Assembly (NCBI RefSeq): GCF_026914185.1
Contig: NC_070561.1
Coordinates: 3,472,001-3,536,000 of the forward strand
Origin: Puccinia triticina
Taxonomy: Eukaryota > Basidiomycota > Pucciniomycetes > Pucciniales > Pucciniaceae
DNA: 64,000 nucleotides
Direction of reading: 5' to 3'
Notes under the pieces: generated by a model
The model's database searches: none
Told to the model about the DNA's origin: nothing
What the model saw: the letters and a program-made list of their open reading frames with translations, nothing else
In this document: positions 20,644 through 32,873 of the stretch, in pieces
Numbering within the stretch: the first letter of the stretch is position 1
Layout of the letters: each line of letters opens with the position of its first letter
Program-made: the position numbers and the translations under genes

Positions 20644-23600
20644 TTACACGGCAGTCATGGGCAGCAGTTCCTCATTCTCGACATCAGTATCCAAGACGGG
20701 GCTGTAGTAGGCTGAAGAACCAGAACGGGCGTGGCGGGAACGAGCGAGAATCGCGCGGATGGGGCTGAGGAAGACAGGGCCGAGGGACTTGAATGGATTG
20801 CGAGCACCTAGACCTGAGAGCTGGCGACGTAGGCAAGTTCGAAGCTCGATCAAGGGGCCAGCCCGGACGAACTCCTCATCAGGCCGCAGGGCGATCATAG
20901 GCTTGGTCCAGAACCGCAGCGTCAACGACGAGCACACAACCGAGACCGAGGAGAACGCCATGCAAGCACCGGCCATCATCGGATGCAAATGAATCCCCCA
21001 TGGTAGGAAGAATCCCATCGCTAATGGGATCCCAATCAAGTTGTAAACACTTGCCCACAAGAAACTGTCAAGTCATAAAAAACGATCAGACCTCAATAAC
21101 TCATGTTGAACAAAATATAAGCATAAATAAACCGATCAACTCACTTTAATCTGATCTGTCTGAAAACTCTTCTGGATAAATCGATGGCTGAGACGACATC
21201 CAATAAGTTGGATTTCATGAGTATGATATCAGCAGCTTCCATTGCGATATCGGTACCGGAACACATGGCGATACCCAAGTCAGCGCAAGCCAGGGCAGGC
21301 GAATCATTGATTCCATCGCCCACCATAGCGACTCGACAAGGACGCTTGGCTTTGGCGTTCGGTTGACGATCTCTTGGGGACGAGGAATCGATGTGTTCTT
21401 CTTTCATTTGCTCGACGATCAATCTTTTACCTTCGGGCGAGACTGAGGCGTAAACGTCTTGGGGCGGAATACCAACCTGGCTGGCTATCGCGAGTGCAGT
21501 GCGTCGATGGTCTCCTGTGACCATTATGACACTCATCCCCATCTTTCTGAAAGCTTCTACAGCTTGTTGTGCCTCCGGCTTGAGCAAATCGGCCAATGCG
21601 ATCATGCAGGCCAGCCGGCCGTCGAATTCGACAAAGATGCACGTGTGTCCTTGATCTTCGTGTTCAACTTCGAGTCTCTTCATCGAGGGGTCCAGCAGTC
21701 TTGATGGAGTGGACTCGGTAGCCTCGGTGGTCATCTCTGGAGTACCCTGTCCGCCACTAATAAACTTGAAATTTCCGACTGCAAGCTCATGGGCACTTTC
21801 CCCTTCATCGCTCGGCAGTTTCACCCCACATCGAACGCCTGCACCCGTGAAGCTTTCGAAGCCGCTGACTTGCACTGTTGAAGGCACTGCGAGCCACCCT
21901 AGAGACTTCAATCCAAACTTCGCAACTGCCTTGGCCAATGGATGTTCACTTCTGGACTCGGTTGCCGTCAAAGCCATCAACACTTGCTTCTTGGCCTTGT
22001 CATGCTCATTTCCGGAGATTCCTCCGTTCAAATGGGGAGCCCATCTGATACTAGCAACTTCCAACTGAGCTGTCGTCAACGTACCAGTCTTATCCAGGAT
22101 GATCTTGTCGATCGTGTTTGCAGCTTCCAAAGGGCCAGCACCCTTGATCAAAATCCCGTTCTGAGCTCCGATTCCAGTGCCCACCATGACGGCTGTTGGT
22201 GTTGAGAGTCCCAAGGCGCAGGGACAGGCGACGACGATAACAGAGATACATAATTTCAAACAGGTCATGAACTTGCCGCCTCCATTTCCATCTTGCGCCG
22301 TACTGGTGAGAAACAACCGTCTGAGGGGTGGGATGTAGTCGATTATGCTAGTGTGTGAAATGACCATCCAGCCCACGAACGTCAGCAAACCAAGCGCCAG
22401 GACGGTGGGGACGAAATAACCGGCAACAGTATCTGCAAAAGCTTGGATTGGGGCCTTGGACGTTTGCGCCTCCTCGACCAATTTGACGATCTGACTCAAC
22501 GCCGTATCGGACCCAGCACGAGAGACAAGCATGTTGAAAGTCCCGAAACCGTTGACGGTACCCCCGATAACCTGATCACCAACGCCTTTAGAGACAGGCA
22601 TGGCCTCACCGGTAACCATACTCTCATCGATTGAGCTCTCTCCGCTGACAACAGTGCCATCGGCGGGTATCTTGTCCCCAGGAATGATTTTGAGGATGTC
22701 TCCGACTTCAATCAATTCTGTAGGGAGTTTTCGTTCTTGCGTACAGTCGGGAGGGTCGAGGTAGAGAGTGGCAGACGGTGGACAAAGAGACAACAACTTT
22801 GAAAGTGCTGCAGAGGTTTGCCCCTTGGCGAGATTCTCGAGGTATCGGCCGAGAGTGACGAAGGTGATCAACATGGTGCAAGTGTCAAAAAAGATCGTTG
22901 GGTGATATGTGCTGGGAACGCTACGGCTGGAAATAAAGTACGGTGCAACCAGAAGCGAGAGGAGTGAGAAGACGAATGCAGAACTGGTGCCGATAACAAC
23001 CAAAACATCCATGGTTGCCGTGCCATGGCGCAGCGATTTCCATGCCGGGCGATAGAACCGACGACCAACGCCAAATTGGACGGGGAGAGACAAGAAAAGA
23101 CAAAGGAAATCGCCAAGATACCAGCCGGGGAAGATAATGGAGGAGTCGCAGAATCTCTTGATAAGGTTCGATTTCGGGAACATGGGGACAAACATCTGTA
23201 AGAAGAAAACTGGGACGGCGAAGAATGCAGCCGAACGACAGGCGCGGCGCCAACTTGCAACTTCTTTCGTCCGCGCAAGCGATTGAAGCTGGATTGAATT
23301 TGTTGCGGAATTCTCACTACCAATGAGAGGATCGTAGCCAAGCAAAGAAATATGATCTACGATTGCTCGGAGCGGGACAATTGAGCGAATGTGATTGAGG
23401 ATCATTGTGTAACTTCCGTTGTTGAATTGGATTTGGCACGATAGAACACCGTGCATCTTGGCAATTGAATCTTCCAAATCTGCGCGGGAGAGGTGAGAAG
23501 CATGAAAAAAACAAGCGCAATCAATTATCTGAAGACTGATTTTAAAGAAATTGAAATTGATGGCTGCTGACCTTGAGCACCTTGTGTGTTTGAGATTCCC

Positions 23601-24366
23601 ATGATAATGAGCTGAGATCGATTCTCAGCCATTAAAGAGACTTGAGGTGATTTGGAAAGTGATGAGAGGCTGGGATTCAAGTCGACGACTGACAGGACTT
23701 CTGCATCGAAGCCAAGATCCTCGATTTCAGACCGAAGTGCATCCGCGGTCCAAGATTTGGCATCACATCTGATTTTACAACGACCGGCCATGAGAGCCAC
23801 CGAGACAAGATGGACGCCTGGGAGTTTCTTGATTTGAGTTTCGATTGAAGAGGAACACGAGGCGCAGGTCATGCCGTCGACTTTGAAGGATATTTCAAGC
23901 AGTTTGGGTGATGAGTCTGTGTTGAGGTGAATGGTGTCCGTTTTGCCGGGTGTTTCCTTCTTCGGGTTCACGAACGGGTGGCTACTCATTAAGGTCGCAT
24001 CAAATCCGCAAAGATCAATGTGGTCGATAATCGAGTAAACCGAGGCTTGTTCTTCTTCGTGAATGATAACTGCTTGTTCGGTCAAGAGCGCCACTGAAAT
24101 CGATTCCACCCCGGGCACTTTCTTCAGGTTTGTCTCGATTGCAGAGACGCAAGAGCCGCATGTCATCCCTGGGAAAAGGTGGAACAATATTTGTTAATAA
24201 GTCTTCGAGCAGAGGACGCCGAGCGGTTTTGCCAAGCGAAGAAAAACAACTGACCTGATATTGTTAGGGTAGTTTGAACCAGGGAGGCGGGCTTCGAAAG
24301 CGGCGCTGTTTCTGATGAGGAGGACCGCAGAAGGGGCTCTGTTGTCAACGGATCGATGGGTGGCAT
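20644..24366 (-). CDS. CCC2: P1B-type copper-transporting ATPase (CCC2/ATP7 family)
   Basis: Pumps Cu(I) into the late Golgi lumen for loading of secreted copper enzymes. Exons 24366-24255, 24168-23572, 23479-21145 and 21064-20644, with in-phase GT-AG introns of 80-92 nt, encode 1154 residues. Two metal-binding HMA domains carry GMTCGSC and GMTCASC; a third, degenerate HMA-like unit lacking the CxxC ([13 protein letters not shown]) follows. The core has MVTGEAMP (actuator), the transmembrane ion motif VACPCALG, the phosphorylation site [16 protein letters not shown] (nucleotide binding) and GDGIND. The last exon resumes exactly at the conserved [12 protein letters not shown] membrane segment. 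No defects. The ATG at 24366 is the first in frame after upstream stops and precedes a 37-residue lead before HMA1. Confidence 0.97.
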
Positions 24367-24464
24367 GCTGGGCTGTAGTTAGATGGCCTCGACCTGGTTG
24401 AGCGGCTGTGGATGGCAAGGATAGTCGAGGGGCAAGCCAATCAGCCTTGGTGGGTGGTCCTGTC

Positions 24465-27319
24465 TAGGCATGGCTATTGGGCGGGCCGGCCGACAGGCCG
24501 CCCAAACCCGCCCGGGTTTGGGCCGGGCGCGGGCCGGCATTTGGGGGATTTTTTTAAAGTCGGCCCGGCCCGCCAGACCTGCGAGAGATTTCGGGCGGGT
24601 CCGGGCAGCCCGTCGGGCGCCCGTCGGGCTTCCCCCGGTGGGACCCGATCGTGACCATATCGTGGATATCATATGGGCCGGTTGGTAGTTAGTTGCAGTC
24701 TCGTTCAACTACCGACCGGCCCACCAGACCACGACTCCACCAGCGTTCAACCTGATCCTCCACCAACATCCTATCCAATTATCGATCACTCCGATACGGT
24801 TGTCATGCCAGGTTCGAACGGCAAGGAACCCGATATCGTTGTTTCCAACACTCCTGGTAGTCAGACTCCAGCAGTCACCACCGATGGCGTCGGCGATTCA
24901 GCAGATGAATCACAATTGAAGAAGAGAAAATTAACGAGTGGGGTTTGGGACCACTTCGCGAAGATCATTGGTTAGCTTATCCCTACTTCAGCCATTCATT
25001 CACTCACGGCTATCAGCTAACTTTTCGTCTTATTAACATATTTATTATTCATGAATCTTACCAGAAACAGATGGTAAGGAGAAGGCGCAGTGCAATTATT
25101 GCAATGCAAAACTCACAGGAGGCTTGTCCGCTGGAACTAACCACCTCCGAAGACACTCAACAAAATGCATCTCCGAGAAAGTCGGCGTTGTAGGGACCCG
25201 ACAAGGCCTGCTCAATTTCAACTCGTCAACTGGAGCTGCTAGCAGGGGTGGTGTATGGATTTTCAATCAAGGAAAGATCCGTGAACGTTTGGCCGAAATG
25301 ATAATCGAACACGAGTATCCTTTTGCAATGGCTGAACACCAGGGGTTCATCAGATTGATGAAGGAAGCTCAGCCCCAGTTTGTGATGCCGGGACGAAAGA
25401 CACTCCGAAGTGACTGTATCAAAATTTTCCATGAGCGCAAGGCAGCTCTTATTCGCCAGATCGACCAGCAAGCCAATCATATCGCCTTGACAACCGACAT
25501 GTGGACAGCGTCTGATCTTACTGGCTACATGGTGGTCACGGGCCACTATGTTGACAAGAACTGGCACCTTGTTAAGGTGATACTCAGTTTCCGACCACTT
25601 CCACCTCCACACTCCGGCCCAGCAATCTCCGACCGCCTCAGCCAGATCATCCGAGATTGGAATGTAGTGGGCAAGCTGGAATTTATCACTGTCGACAATG
25701 CAACACAAAACACAGCGGCAATGGTTCGACTTAAGCGATTTGTGGACGATCACAGAGCAACTGCAGGCTCTGCTACCTCGGCTTTCTTTCATTTGCGCTG
25801 CTTAGCGCACATAATCAACTTGGTCGTCAAGGACGGGATCAAGTTTGCTGGGATGGCCGTCGAACAACTTCGTTCTAGCGTCCACTGGATCCGTGCATCT
25901 CCTTCTCGCATGGACGCCTTTGAAAAGGCCCTAACGGCAGTTGAAATTGACCTCAAGATGAAACGTCCAGCGAAAGATGTTCCCACCCGGTGGAACTCGA
26001 CTTATATTATGATCGAGTCCTCCTTGCCTTGTAAGTTGGCCTTCCAGGAGCTTGCGATTCAAGACGACAAGTTTGAAGAATGCCCATTGGAGCTTCAGTG
26101 GGAGGAACTCCGTGTCATGGAGAAATTCCTTGAACCTTTTTCCCAAGGTCAGTTGATGTTTCTGCTTATCCATGGCTTATTTTTCATTACACTGACTTTC
26201 TGAGTGTTTCTTGTAGCCACTGTTCTATTGAGTGGTACTCAATACCCAACTATCAACCAAGCTTACCGTTTGATGGTGGCGATTCAAAAGCAAATCAACG
26301 AGAGTGCAGAGGTGCCCCTCCTAGCCGACATGATTAAACCCATGAAGAGCAAATTCGAAAAATACTGGGAGCCTGCGAAAGAACTCCTTGCCATTGCCCT
26401 CGTCCTTGACCCCCGTTACAAGATGCGGTTCCTCCGCTACAGCCTCGAGCAGAACCCTGCAGCTGGTGAAGATCTCAGCGAGTTCTTAGGAAAGGTTTGT
26501 GTGACATTGTTGGATCTGTGGAACCAGTATGTTCCAGCGCCGGTGGCCAATCCAAATACCACCAGCAGCCAACCCGAGCTCATCTCTAAGAAGAAGTCGG
26601 TCAATCGCGACCTTTTGGCCTTCCATGAGTACATGGCTGGGAGTATGGACTCCTCACAACCCAACGCGCCAGCAGCTGAATTGGATCTTTACCTTGAGGA
26701 GCGCAACCTCATCCTCCCTGAAGATTCTGACTTTGATCTACTCGGCTGGTGGAAACTCAACGCTTCCCGATTTCCTTTGTTATCCGAGCTCGCCAGGACA
26801 CTACTAATGATTCCCATCACCTCAGTGGCATCTGAGTCTGCCTTCTCTACCGGTGGTCGGGTTCTTGACGATTATCGGATGCGCCTCAGCGAAGAAGCGG
26901 TTGAGGCCTTGATTTGCACCCAAGACTGGATGAAAGCCGGCAACCTAGCCGCCAAGTGAATATTTTTTCTTATCATTTCCTTTTATTTTGTCTATCATGC
27001 AGGGGCTACTCCCCTGAAAAAAATTCAAAGATGTTTGATAGGCTCACAAGAGCCTGCCGCAGGCTGAATTTTTGAAAATACAAAGTTTGCTTTTTTTTGG
27101 GGGGGAGCCCGCGGGCTGCCCGTGGCCCGCCCCGAGCTAAACGGGTTTGGGCCGGGCGGCATTTTGAGTCAAACTGGCCCGGCCCGACCCGCGAGCTAAA
27201 CGGGTTTGGGTCGGGCGGCATTTTGAGGCAAATTGGCCCGGCCCGACCCGCCCGATTATTTTCCGGCCCGACGCGGGCTGGCCCGCGGGCGGCCCGAGCC
27301 CGCCCAATAGCCATCCCTA
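24465..27319. mobile_element. Complete hAT transposon, 2855 bp
   Basis: Ends TAGGCATGGCTATTGGGCGG (left) and the inverted TAGGGATGGCTATTGGGCGG (right). The 8-bp target duplication is GTCCTGTC (24457-24464) / GTCCCGTC (27320-27327), one mismatch. Subterminal regions (24480-24640, 27105-27300) are rich in GGCCGGCCCG words. It contains one intact transposase gene. Confidence 0.93.
24673..26959 (+). CDS. hAT-family transposase, intact
   Basis: Exons 24673-24970, 25065-26147 and 26217-26959 join in phase to 707 residues with no stop. Order: a low-complexity N-terminus; a BED-type zinc finger (QCNYCNAKL, then NHLRRHSTKC) created by joining exons 1 and 2; an RNase H-like catalytic region with ALTTDMWTA, ITVDNATQN and CLAHIINL; the insertion domain with VPTRWNST; and the C-terminal hAT dimerisation region (WWKLNASRFPLLSELARTLL to SVASESAFSTGG). 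The acidic and W residues expected in these boxes are present. Matching ends and a near-perfect duplication make this a candidate active, or recently active, copy. The start codon at 24673 is the first in the open frame. Confidence 0.95.
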
Positions 27320-27731
27320 GTCCCGTCTGTGTGGAGGGGGATTTTGTAGCCAAAGAAATGCCAACTCACTTCGGTTGCCAAGCAGGAAAAAAACAACACC
27401 CACCTTAAATGCATACAGTTGAAAGTGGTAAGATGCTATGTAATAAGGATGTGCCGCGGGGTTCGTGACGGGGCATCCGCCTGCCCCGGTGCAGGCCACT
27501 TTTTTTTCTTGCCAGAATTCCCCCAAAACCTCTCATCTCTCCAGGCATTCATACCGGGAAGTTGTTTGCCAATCAATTCTATGAACTACTTGAAAATTAT
27601 GGGTGTCTTGACAAGACTGCTGATAATGCCTGAACCAACCATCAAATTGCTTGGAAACTCTCTCTTCAAATTGATTCCTTCAACACTGCTACTCACCTTC
27701 TTGGCTGCATCACCCATGTCATCAACATTTA

Positions 27732-27927
27732 AGGTGTTCAAAGTTGAAATCATAAAATTTTCATTACATAAAATCATAGAATTGTAAAACTTTCAAATGA
27801 TGATTTTATATGTACCATTTTAGAAAGGTTGCTCTAATTTGAGTGTTTGGGTGTACATATTTTTTTCAGCTTAGAATTTTATGATTTTATGGTGTTATGA
27901 TTTTATGCAAGTCAACTTTGAACACCC
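27732..27927. mobile_element. MITE, AGGTGTTCAAAGTTGA ends, 196 bp
   Basis: Inverted ends AGGTGTTCAAAGTTGA and TCAACTTTGAACACCC, TA at 27730-27731 and 27928-27929. The interior repeats ATCATAAAATT words. It sits in the hAT relic just after the GCITHVINI box, and its removal restores the reading order. Confidence 0.85.
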
Positions 27928-28493
27928 TAATTGCTGCCAAAGCTGGAATCACAGCCCTTGGAACTCTAGACAAATTTCAAGAAGTTGAACAACTTTTCAC
28001 CACTGTAATGGGAGCTGAAACTACCAACAACACACCTGCTCAGCCAGCCACTCAGTACTGAATGGGCATCAATTTAATGACCACCAAACCCAATGGGGCC
28101 AATTATGTTGAGGCTGACTCAATCCTCAAGATGATACATGGATTATGTACCTATGTATTAGTTCCACCTCAATGTCATGAACATTTTGCAAATTCTTTTG
28201 GCTTTACTGAGCCTGATCTTGTGGCCAAGAAGATATGTGCCTTGAAATCAATTTTTCAACCCACTGGCATTCAACCTTCACAATGTTCTGCTGGGCAATT
28301 CAACTTAAGGTGTCATGTACTGATTATTTTCAGACCCAATCAGAGACTCACTGCTTCCTGTTGACCCCAGAGGAGTGGAATCAGGCAAAAAATGTGATGA
28401 ACCTTCTTGAACCTCCCAGCAAAGCAGCCAAGCTGCTGTGTGGATCCACTTATACAACCCTGAACACATCCCTTCTGGTTTACATCACTCTGA

Positions 28494-28857
28494 GAGCATC
28501 CGCACCCGTGGCTAGATTAGCCTGGGCTAACTAGCTTGTATTACGATTGGAATAAGCTAATCCAATTGGCCATCCGCATGGGTGGGGATTAGTGGGCCCA
28601 AGGCTGTCAGAGGTTATGTTTTTAGGTACTTATATGTTATGTGTTTGGCACCTAAGCACATAAAGTTCATGCTGAAAAGCATGATGCATATTCATTTTGG
28701 GATTATTCCCAGGATTAGTGGGGTCTATATTTGGACCCCACTAGCTCCAAACGGAGCTCCGGGTTAAGTTGATGCTTGGTTGATCCAACCCAATGCGGGT
28801 GTGGGGTCAAACTAAGTGCCCTAATCTGGGCTAACTTAGCACCCGGTGTGGATGGTC
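28494..28857. mobile_element. PIF/Harbinger-type MITE, 364 bp, TSD TGA
   Basis: Ends GAGCATCCGCACCCGTG and the inverted GACCATCCACACCGGGTG; TGA is duplicated at 28491-28493 and 28858-28860. A 3-bp duplication with G-rich tips fits PIF/Harbinger. Inner arms share TAGCCTGGGCTAACTAG-like words. Noncoding. Confidence 0.8.
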
Positions 28858-28979
28858 TGATGATACACCTCCACTCTGCCAGGCAAGGCCGCAATGATCA
28901 AGCCCAACTAATTAAATCTGCGGCCCAAGTGATAGCCAAAATTGATGGCTACCTTTGTGATGCACTCACTAAACCAATA

Positions 28980-29225
28980 GGGGGGTTCACTTTAGCCTGA
29001 TTTCAAAATCAGTCTAAAAACCTTGCTAAAATTTGATGTCTGCTCATGCAGGTCTATGCAAGGATATTCTAGAAAATAAATAGAGTTCTCAGCAAGACCT
29101 CCCCTGTAAAGGCCTTGCTGAAGGGAATGCTTGTGCAGTATTTTTTTAAGTTTATGCAGGAAGCGTGCATGAGATTTGAAACCATCCGTGACCAGCAGCC
29201 AAAATCAGGCTAACGTGAACCCCCC
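28980..29225. mobile_element. 246-bp MITE, second copy of the 13302 family
   Basis: GGGGGGTTCAC ends, TA at 28978-28979 and 29226-29227; reverse orientation of 13302-13548 with about 94 percent identity. Third insertion in the hAT relic. Confidence 0.92.
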
Positions 29226-29770
29226 TACATAATATACATAAATATGTGCAATGATACTCAACCCAACTTTCAAGGTTAGCTTCTGGAAGGCCCATGCAAA
29301 CTTCATTGGTGATCACTATTTGCTCTTTGTCAATGACATCCTTTCAACCTTACACACTGCTGCCTGCAAATCCAAGGATCAGATTGGGATGACCAAGCCT
29401 GCTAGCAACCCAAACGCAATGGCCCCAGCCTCCGGAACAGGGGCCTCCAACTTCTTTGCAGCTGCTTGTTTTCAACTACCCCCACCAATTGAGGGTATCA
29501 AAGCCAAGATCACCCACTACTTGAAGGAGGATTCCAAACTGCAGGACAGCAAAATCCTTGCCCATTGGGCCATTCAACAGAAAACCTATCCCATCTGGTC
29601 ACAAATGGCACAAAAATTCCTCTAAATCCCAGCAACCAGTGCTGCTTCCAAGCATCTATTTTCCAAAGGCCAACAAATTTTCTCCGGGCAACAATCCGCA
29701 CTCCAACCAAGAAGCATCAAGCATCTCTTGTGTCTGAAGCAATGGTACCAGAATTCAATGGCCCCTTCTG

Positions 29771-30782
29771 ATCCCCTTTCCTTTGTTTTAGTTTCTACGG
29801 CCATTTCCATGGGATTCTTGCTTGCATATCTCAACTTGTCTCCTTTTATCTCAGTCTCTTTCTCAGTGTCTCATTTCATATCCTTTTCCTTCAAGCTCTA
29901 AGCAAAACAAAAATGTGTTGGAGTCCCTTTTGGGGCTTGGTTTAGACTCACTAGACACAGGCATGTGTGAGTTGGTTTGCTCCTCCGTAATCAATGTTGT
30001 CTCAAACCATCATAACCTGTACATACGTGATGGCTACTGAAATGAAAAAAGAAAAGAAAAAAACATAAACTCTCAAAAAAGGCAATCCCAAAGAAAGACA
30101 TCACACCCCCCAAGTCCCTCCAAGAAAAAACATATTCCCTGGGATTTGGGGCGTTCCCAAGGCCCATCCCAATGCGTTGGACCCCAATTTTGGGGCACAG
30201 CCTTATGTAACACCACTACATAACTTACCAAGTCCCTCTCTATGTGGAGGGGGGACGCCGTCCGGCAGGGACCCTCCAAAGGAGCGACTTATGCGCTAAG
30301 TCAACAGCACAGCCAAATTGGCGGACATTTTGGGTTTTGCACTAAAGTAATTTCAATGAGGTTGTTAGAGGCACACTGCATGCACAAGTGTTGATAGTTG
30401 AACACAGGAGACCAATTGAAAATCATAAACTACCCTCCAAAAACTTCAATGGGCAACATCAAGCAGCCCTCAAATTCTTGATCCAAGTTTTCCGGTTCAA
30501 CAGTCATGAGTAGTGATCACAATCCCTTGATGACAGCTACTTTCATCCTTGGTATATCACAATATGGTATATGCAGAAGATCTTGATTTGGAAGTGAGAT
30601 GAATGAGCTGTTTGACCTTAGATGCCAAAATCAAACAAAACCTGTACATTATTAAGTTTAAGAATACATATCCTTGAGCAAGCTTTCTCACAACTCTTCA
30701 GACGTGAAACAAACAATACAGTTCACGTTAGATGTAAAAAAGACAATGGTTCGTAAGTAGCTATCTGCAACTAGAAAAAAAG
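29771..30782. other. No gene seen
   Basis: No supported gene. Segment 30080-30300 (CCAAGTCCCTC repeated at about 30109 and 30229) has the look of a decayed repeat, but no borders are found. The last 100 bases are the 3' flank of the Csm1-like gene. Confidence 0.35.
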
Positions 30783-32431
30783 TCAAGTGTCATCAAGATT
30801 GAAGGCCTGGAAGAGCTTCCAATATACGTGAGGACATGCTGAGTGTCCGAAGCGGACGAATTGGCGCAGGAACTCAGGGACCACCTTGATTGTCTCCGAG
30901 TCGCGTTCAGGGTCCATTGATGGCGTGTATGAACAGCTGTCATCGGGATGGACTTGGAGCTTGAAATGTAACGCTGTAGCATCGGTTCAAAGAGCAAGCC
31001 AAAGTTAGACTGATTAAAAGCTGAACATTTGAAGCTAGGGTGTGCAAGAAGACTTACCAAAGCCTCGATCAACGATATCAGCCAAGATGCACTCATATAT
31101 AGGACCTTTATCTTTTTTATCATAGGTCGTCTTGAGGATTTCGAATCCAGTGAAATCGCCAATGAGCGAGAGTCTTCGTTTGAGATCGTCAATGGTTTTC
31201 TCATTCGCAAGCTGATTAGCCAAATTATTGGAGTTGGTATTGTTTGAATTGTGGTGGCGTGAAGGGTTGTTAGAGTTGGAGGAAGTCGAGTTGCTTCGGA
31301 GTTGATTCAGTTGGGCTATCATCGCTTTCGAGTTTTCGGTCTCCGCGACCAACATCTTTTTCAGCGTTTTAACTAACAAGTAAGTGGCGTAATAAGGAGG
31401 AAAGAGTAGATTTTGCTCGTTTAGTTTTTTCTTCTTCTTCTTGAATACGATTTTGAGATCCAAATGAGACCCACCTTCATCATTAGCTTCTTGCAGCTGT
31501 TCCTGTACGGCTTCCTCGGCAGATGATCTCGCATGCTGAGCAGCCCGTTCGGCCTCCTTCCGGCGTTTCCTTTGGGCATCGTGGGCGGCCTTCAACTGTT
31601 GATTATCCTGGATCAGCGCCTCTTTCTCTTCCTCTAACCTCTGACGATCTCGCTCTTCCTCTCCACTATAGACGCGGCTTAGTTTCGCATTGAGATCGAT
31701 GACCTTTTGTCGGAAATTCTTGACTGATTCGTCTTGTGACTTGGTTAACTTTTCATAGGCTGTATGCAAAAAAGAAAAGATCAATAATCTGTCTTCACAA
31801 GCCACCACGCGTGGTGAGTATTCAGCTGCTGTTCATTCACCTGCGAACTTGGTTTCGGCTATCTGTTTGTGTTTCTCGAGGAGATGCTCGGCATCCGTCT
31901 GTCGAATCTTTTGCAGCTCACCGAGGAGTTGATCCTTCGTTTCAAGTTCCCTACGAAGCTGGACGAAAAAGCGAAATATGTGTCAGGCATCAAATGAAGA
32001 CAAAGCGAAATCAAACAAGTCGTCAGGATTGTGTTTTTTCAACAAAAGAGACTAACCTGTGCGACTTGATTTTGATAAAGTTTGATTTTTTCTTCAAATA
32101 TTTCGACTTTTTGATTTATCAGTGAGTTTAATTGATGGTTCACATCTGGAAGATTGAGGAAGGGAATCGTGGAGGCGGGTTGATTGAGGTTGGTGGACAG
32201 AGATCCGGTTGAAGGGTTGGGGATAGGCTGAGCAGATGGTTCTTGGGAGAGCAGTCTAGCGACTTTTTGGGTGAGGTCGAGATGATTGGTCGTTTTCGTT
32301 CTTGCGGGTGGCGCGGATGGTTGCTGGTCAGTCGACGGTTCCTCGTGGCTCGGTTGCCGTGCTTCTTCGTCCTGCGCCGGGCTCTTGTTTGGTACGGCGT
32401 CCTTTGTCTTGGTCTTTTTTTTCGGCGGCAT
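30783..32431 (-). CDS. Csm1/Pcs1-like kinetochore (monopolin-type) protein
   Basis: In yeasts, Csm1/Pcs1 dimers clamp or crosslink kinetochore components through a globular C-terminal domain. Exons 32431-32057, 31958-31841, 31759-31475, 31372-31058 and 30973-30783, all GT-AG and in phase, give 427 residues. The N-terminus is basic and low-complexity (MPPKKKTKTKD). A long coiled coil covers roughly residues 105-290 (LRRELETKDQLLGELQKI; RQRLEEEKEALIQDNQQL), followed by a Ser/Asn-rich linker. The last 110 residues match the Csm1 fold in pattern: SLIGDFTGFEILKTTY, GPIYECILAD, then ALHFKLQV and VVPEFLRQFVRFG. An upstream in-frame ATG at 32497 would add 22 residues; 32431 is preferred because the KK-rich start is typical. 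Other coiled-coil proteins remain possible. Confidence 0.8.
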
Positions 32432-32873
32432 GTTTCCTTCTGAAGTGGTTCGTGGCTGGTTCCCCCGACTGTCCGAGCCCAGCCCAGCCAGAGCCAACCA
32501 CCCTCAGCCGGAACACGTCGCGTCCAGGCGCAGTCATCTCAAATCGCACACCCTCCACTAGCCACCCCGCCCCATGGCTCAACACCGCATGGAGCGCGCA
32601 CGGATGCCTGATACATATGATCGCATGCTTCTAATTTTTGGCTGCATACCGCGGCATTCTGTGACAGTCTAGCTGGGAACAACCTGGTTGATTATACGTA
32701 CTCTATGTATTCTATTTTCGAAAAATCAATGATGATCATAAAAGTAAAAGAAAAGGTTGCAAAATGAAGCTGTATAACATAGAAGCCAAGCTAAGTAATG
32801 ATTGGGGTTTAAAGGTGGACAGCGTGTCTGCGAACGCTTTGTCGCAACCGATCCCGCTCAACAAACCATGTCA

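Larger units (their letters stand above)
27480..29770 (+). pseudogene. Second hAT transposase, decayed, split by three MITEs
   Basis: Shifting frames give hAT hallmarks in order: PGIHTGKLFANQFYELLENY, TADNA-stop-TN, then LLGCITHVINI (before 27732) continuing AAKAGITALG after 27927; LLTPEEWNQAKNV and KLLCGSTYTTLN (28355-28480); AAQVIAKIDGYLCDALTKP (28925-28975); ILNPTFKVSFWKAHANF (29250-29300); and the dimerisation tail HWAIQQKTYPIWSQMAQKF with IPATSAASKHLFSKG in another frame (29560-29665). MITEs interrupt it at 27732-27927, 28494-28857 and 28980-29225. Frameshifts and stops elsewhere make it nonfunctional. It is not a duplicate of the intact hAT next to it: the residues differ widely. Confidence 0.85.

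Noticed and set aside
24480..24660. Glycine/arginine-rich open frames upstream of the hAT transposase
   Set aside because: They are translations of the GGCCGGCCCG subterminal repeats of the hAT element, mirrored at 27105-27300.
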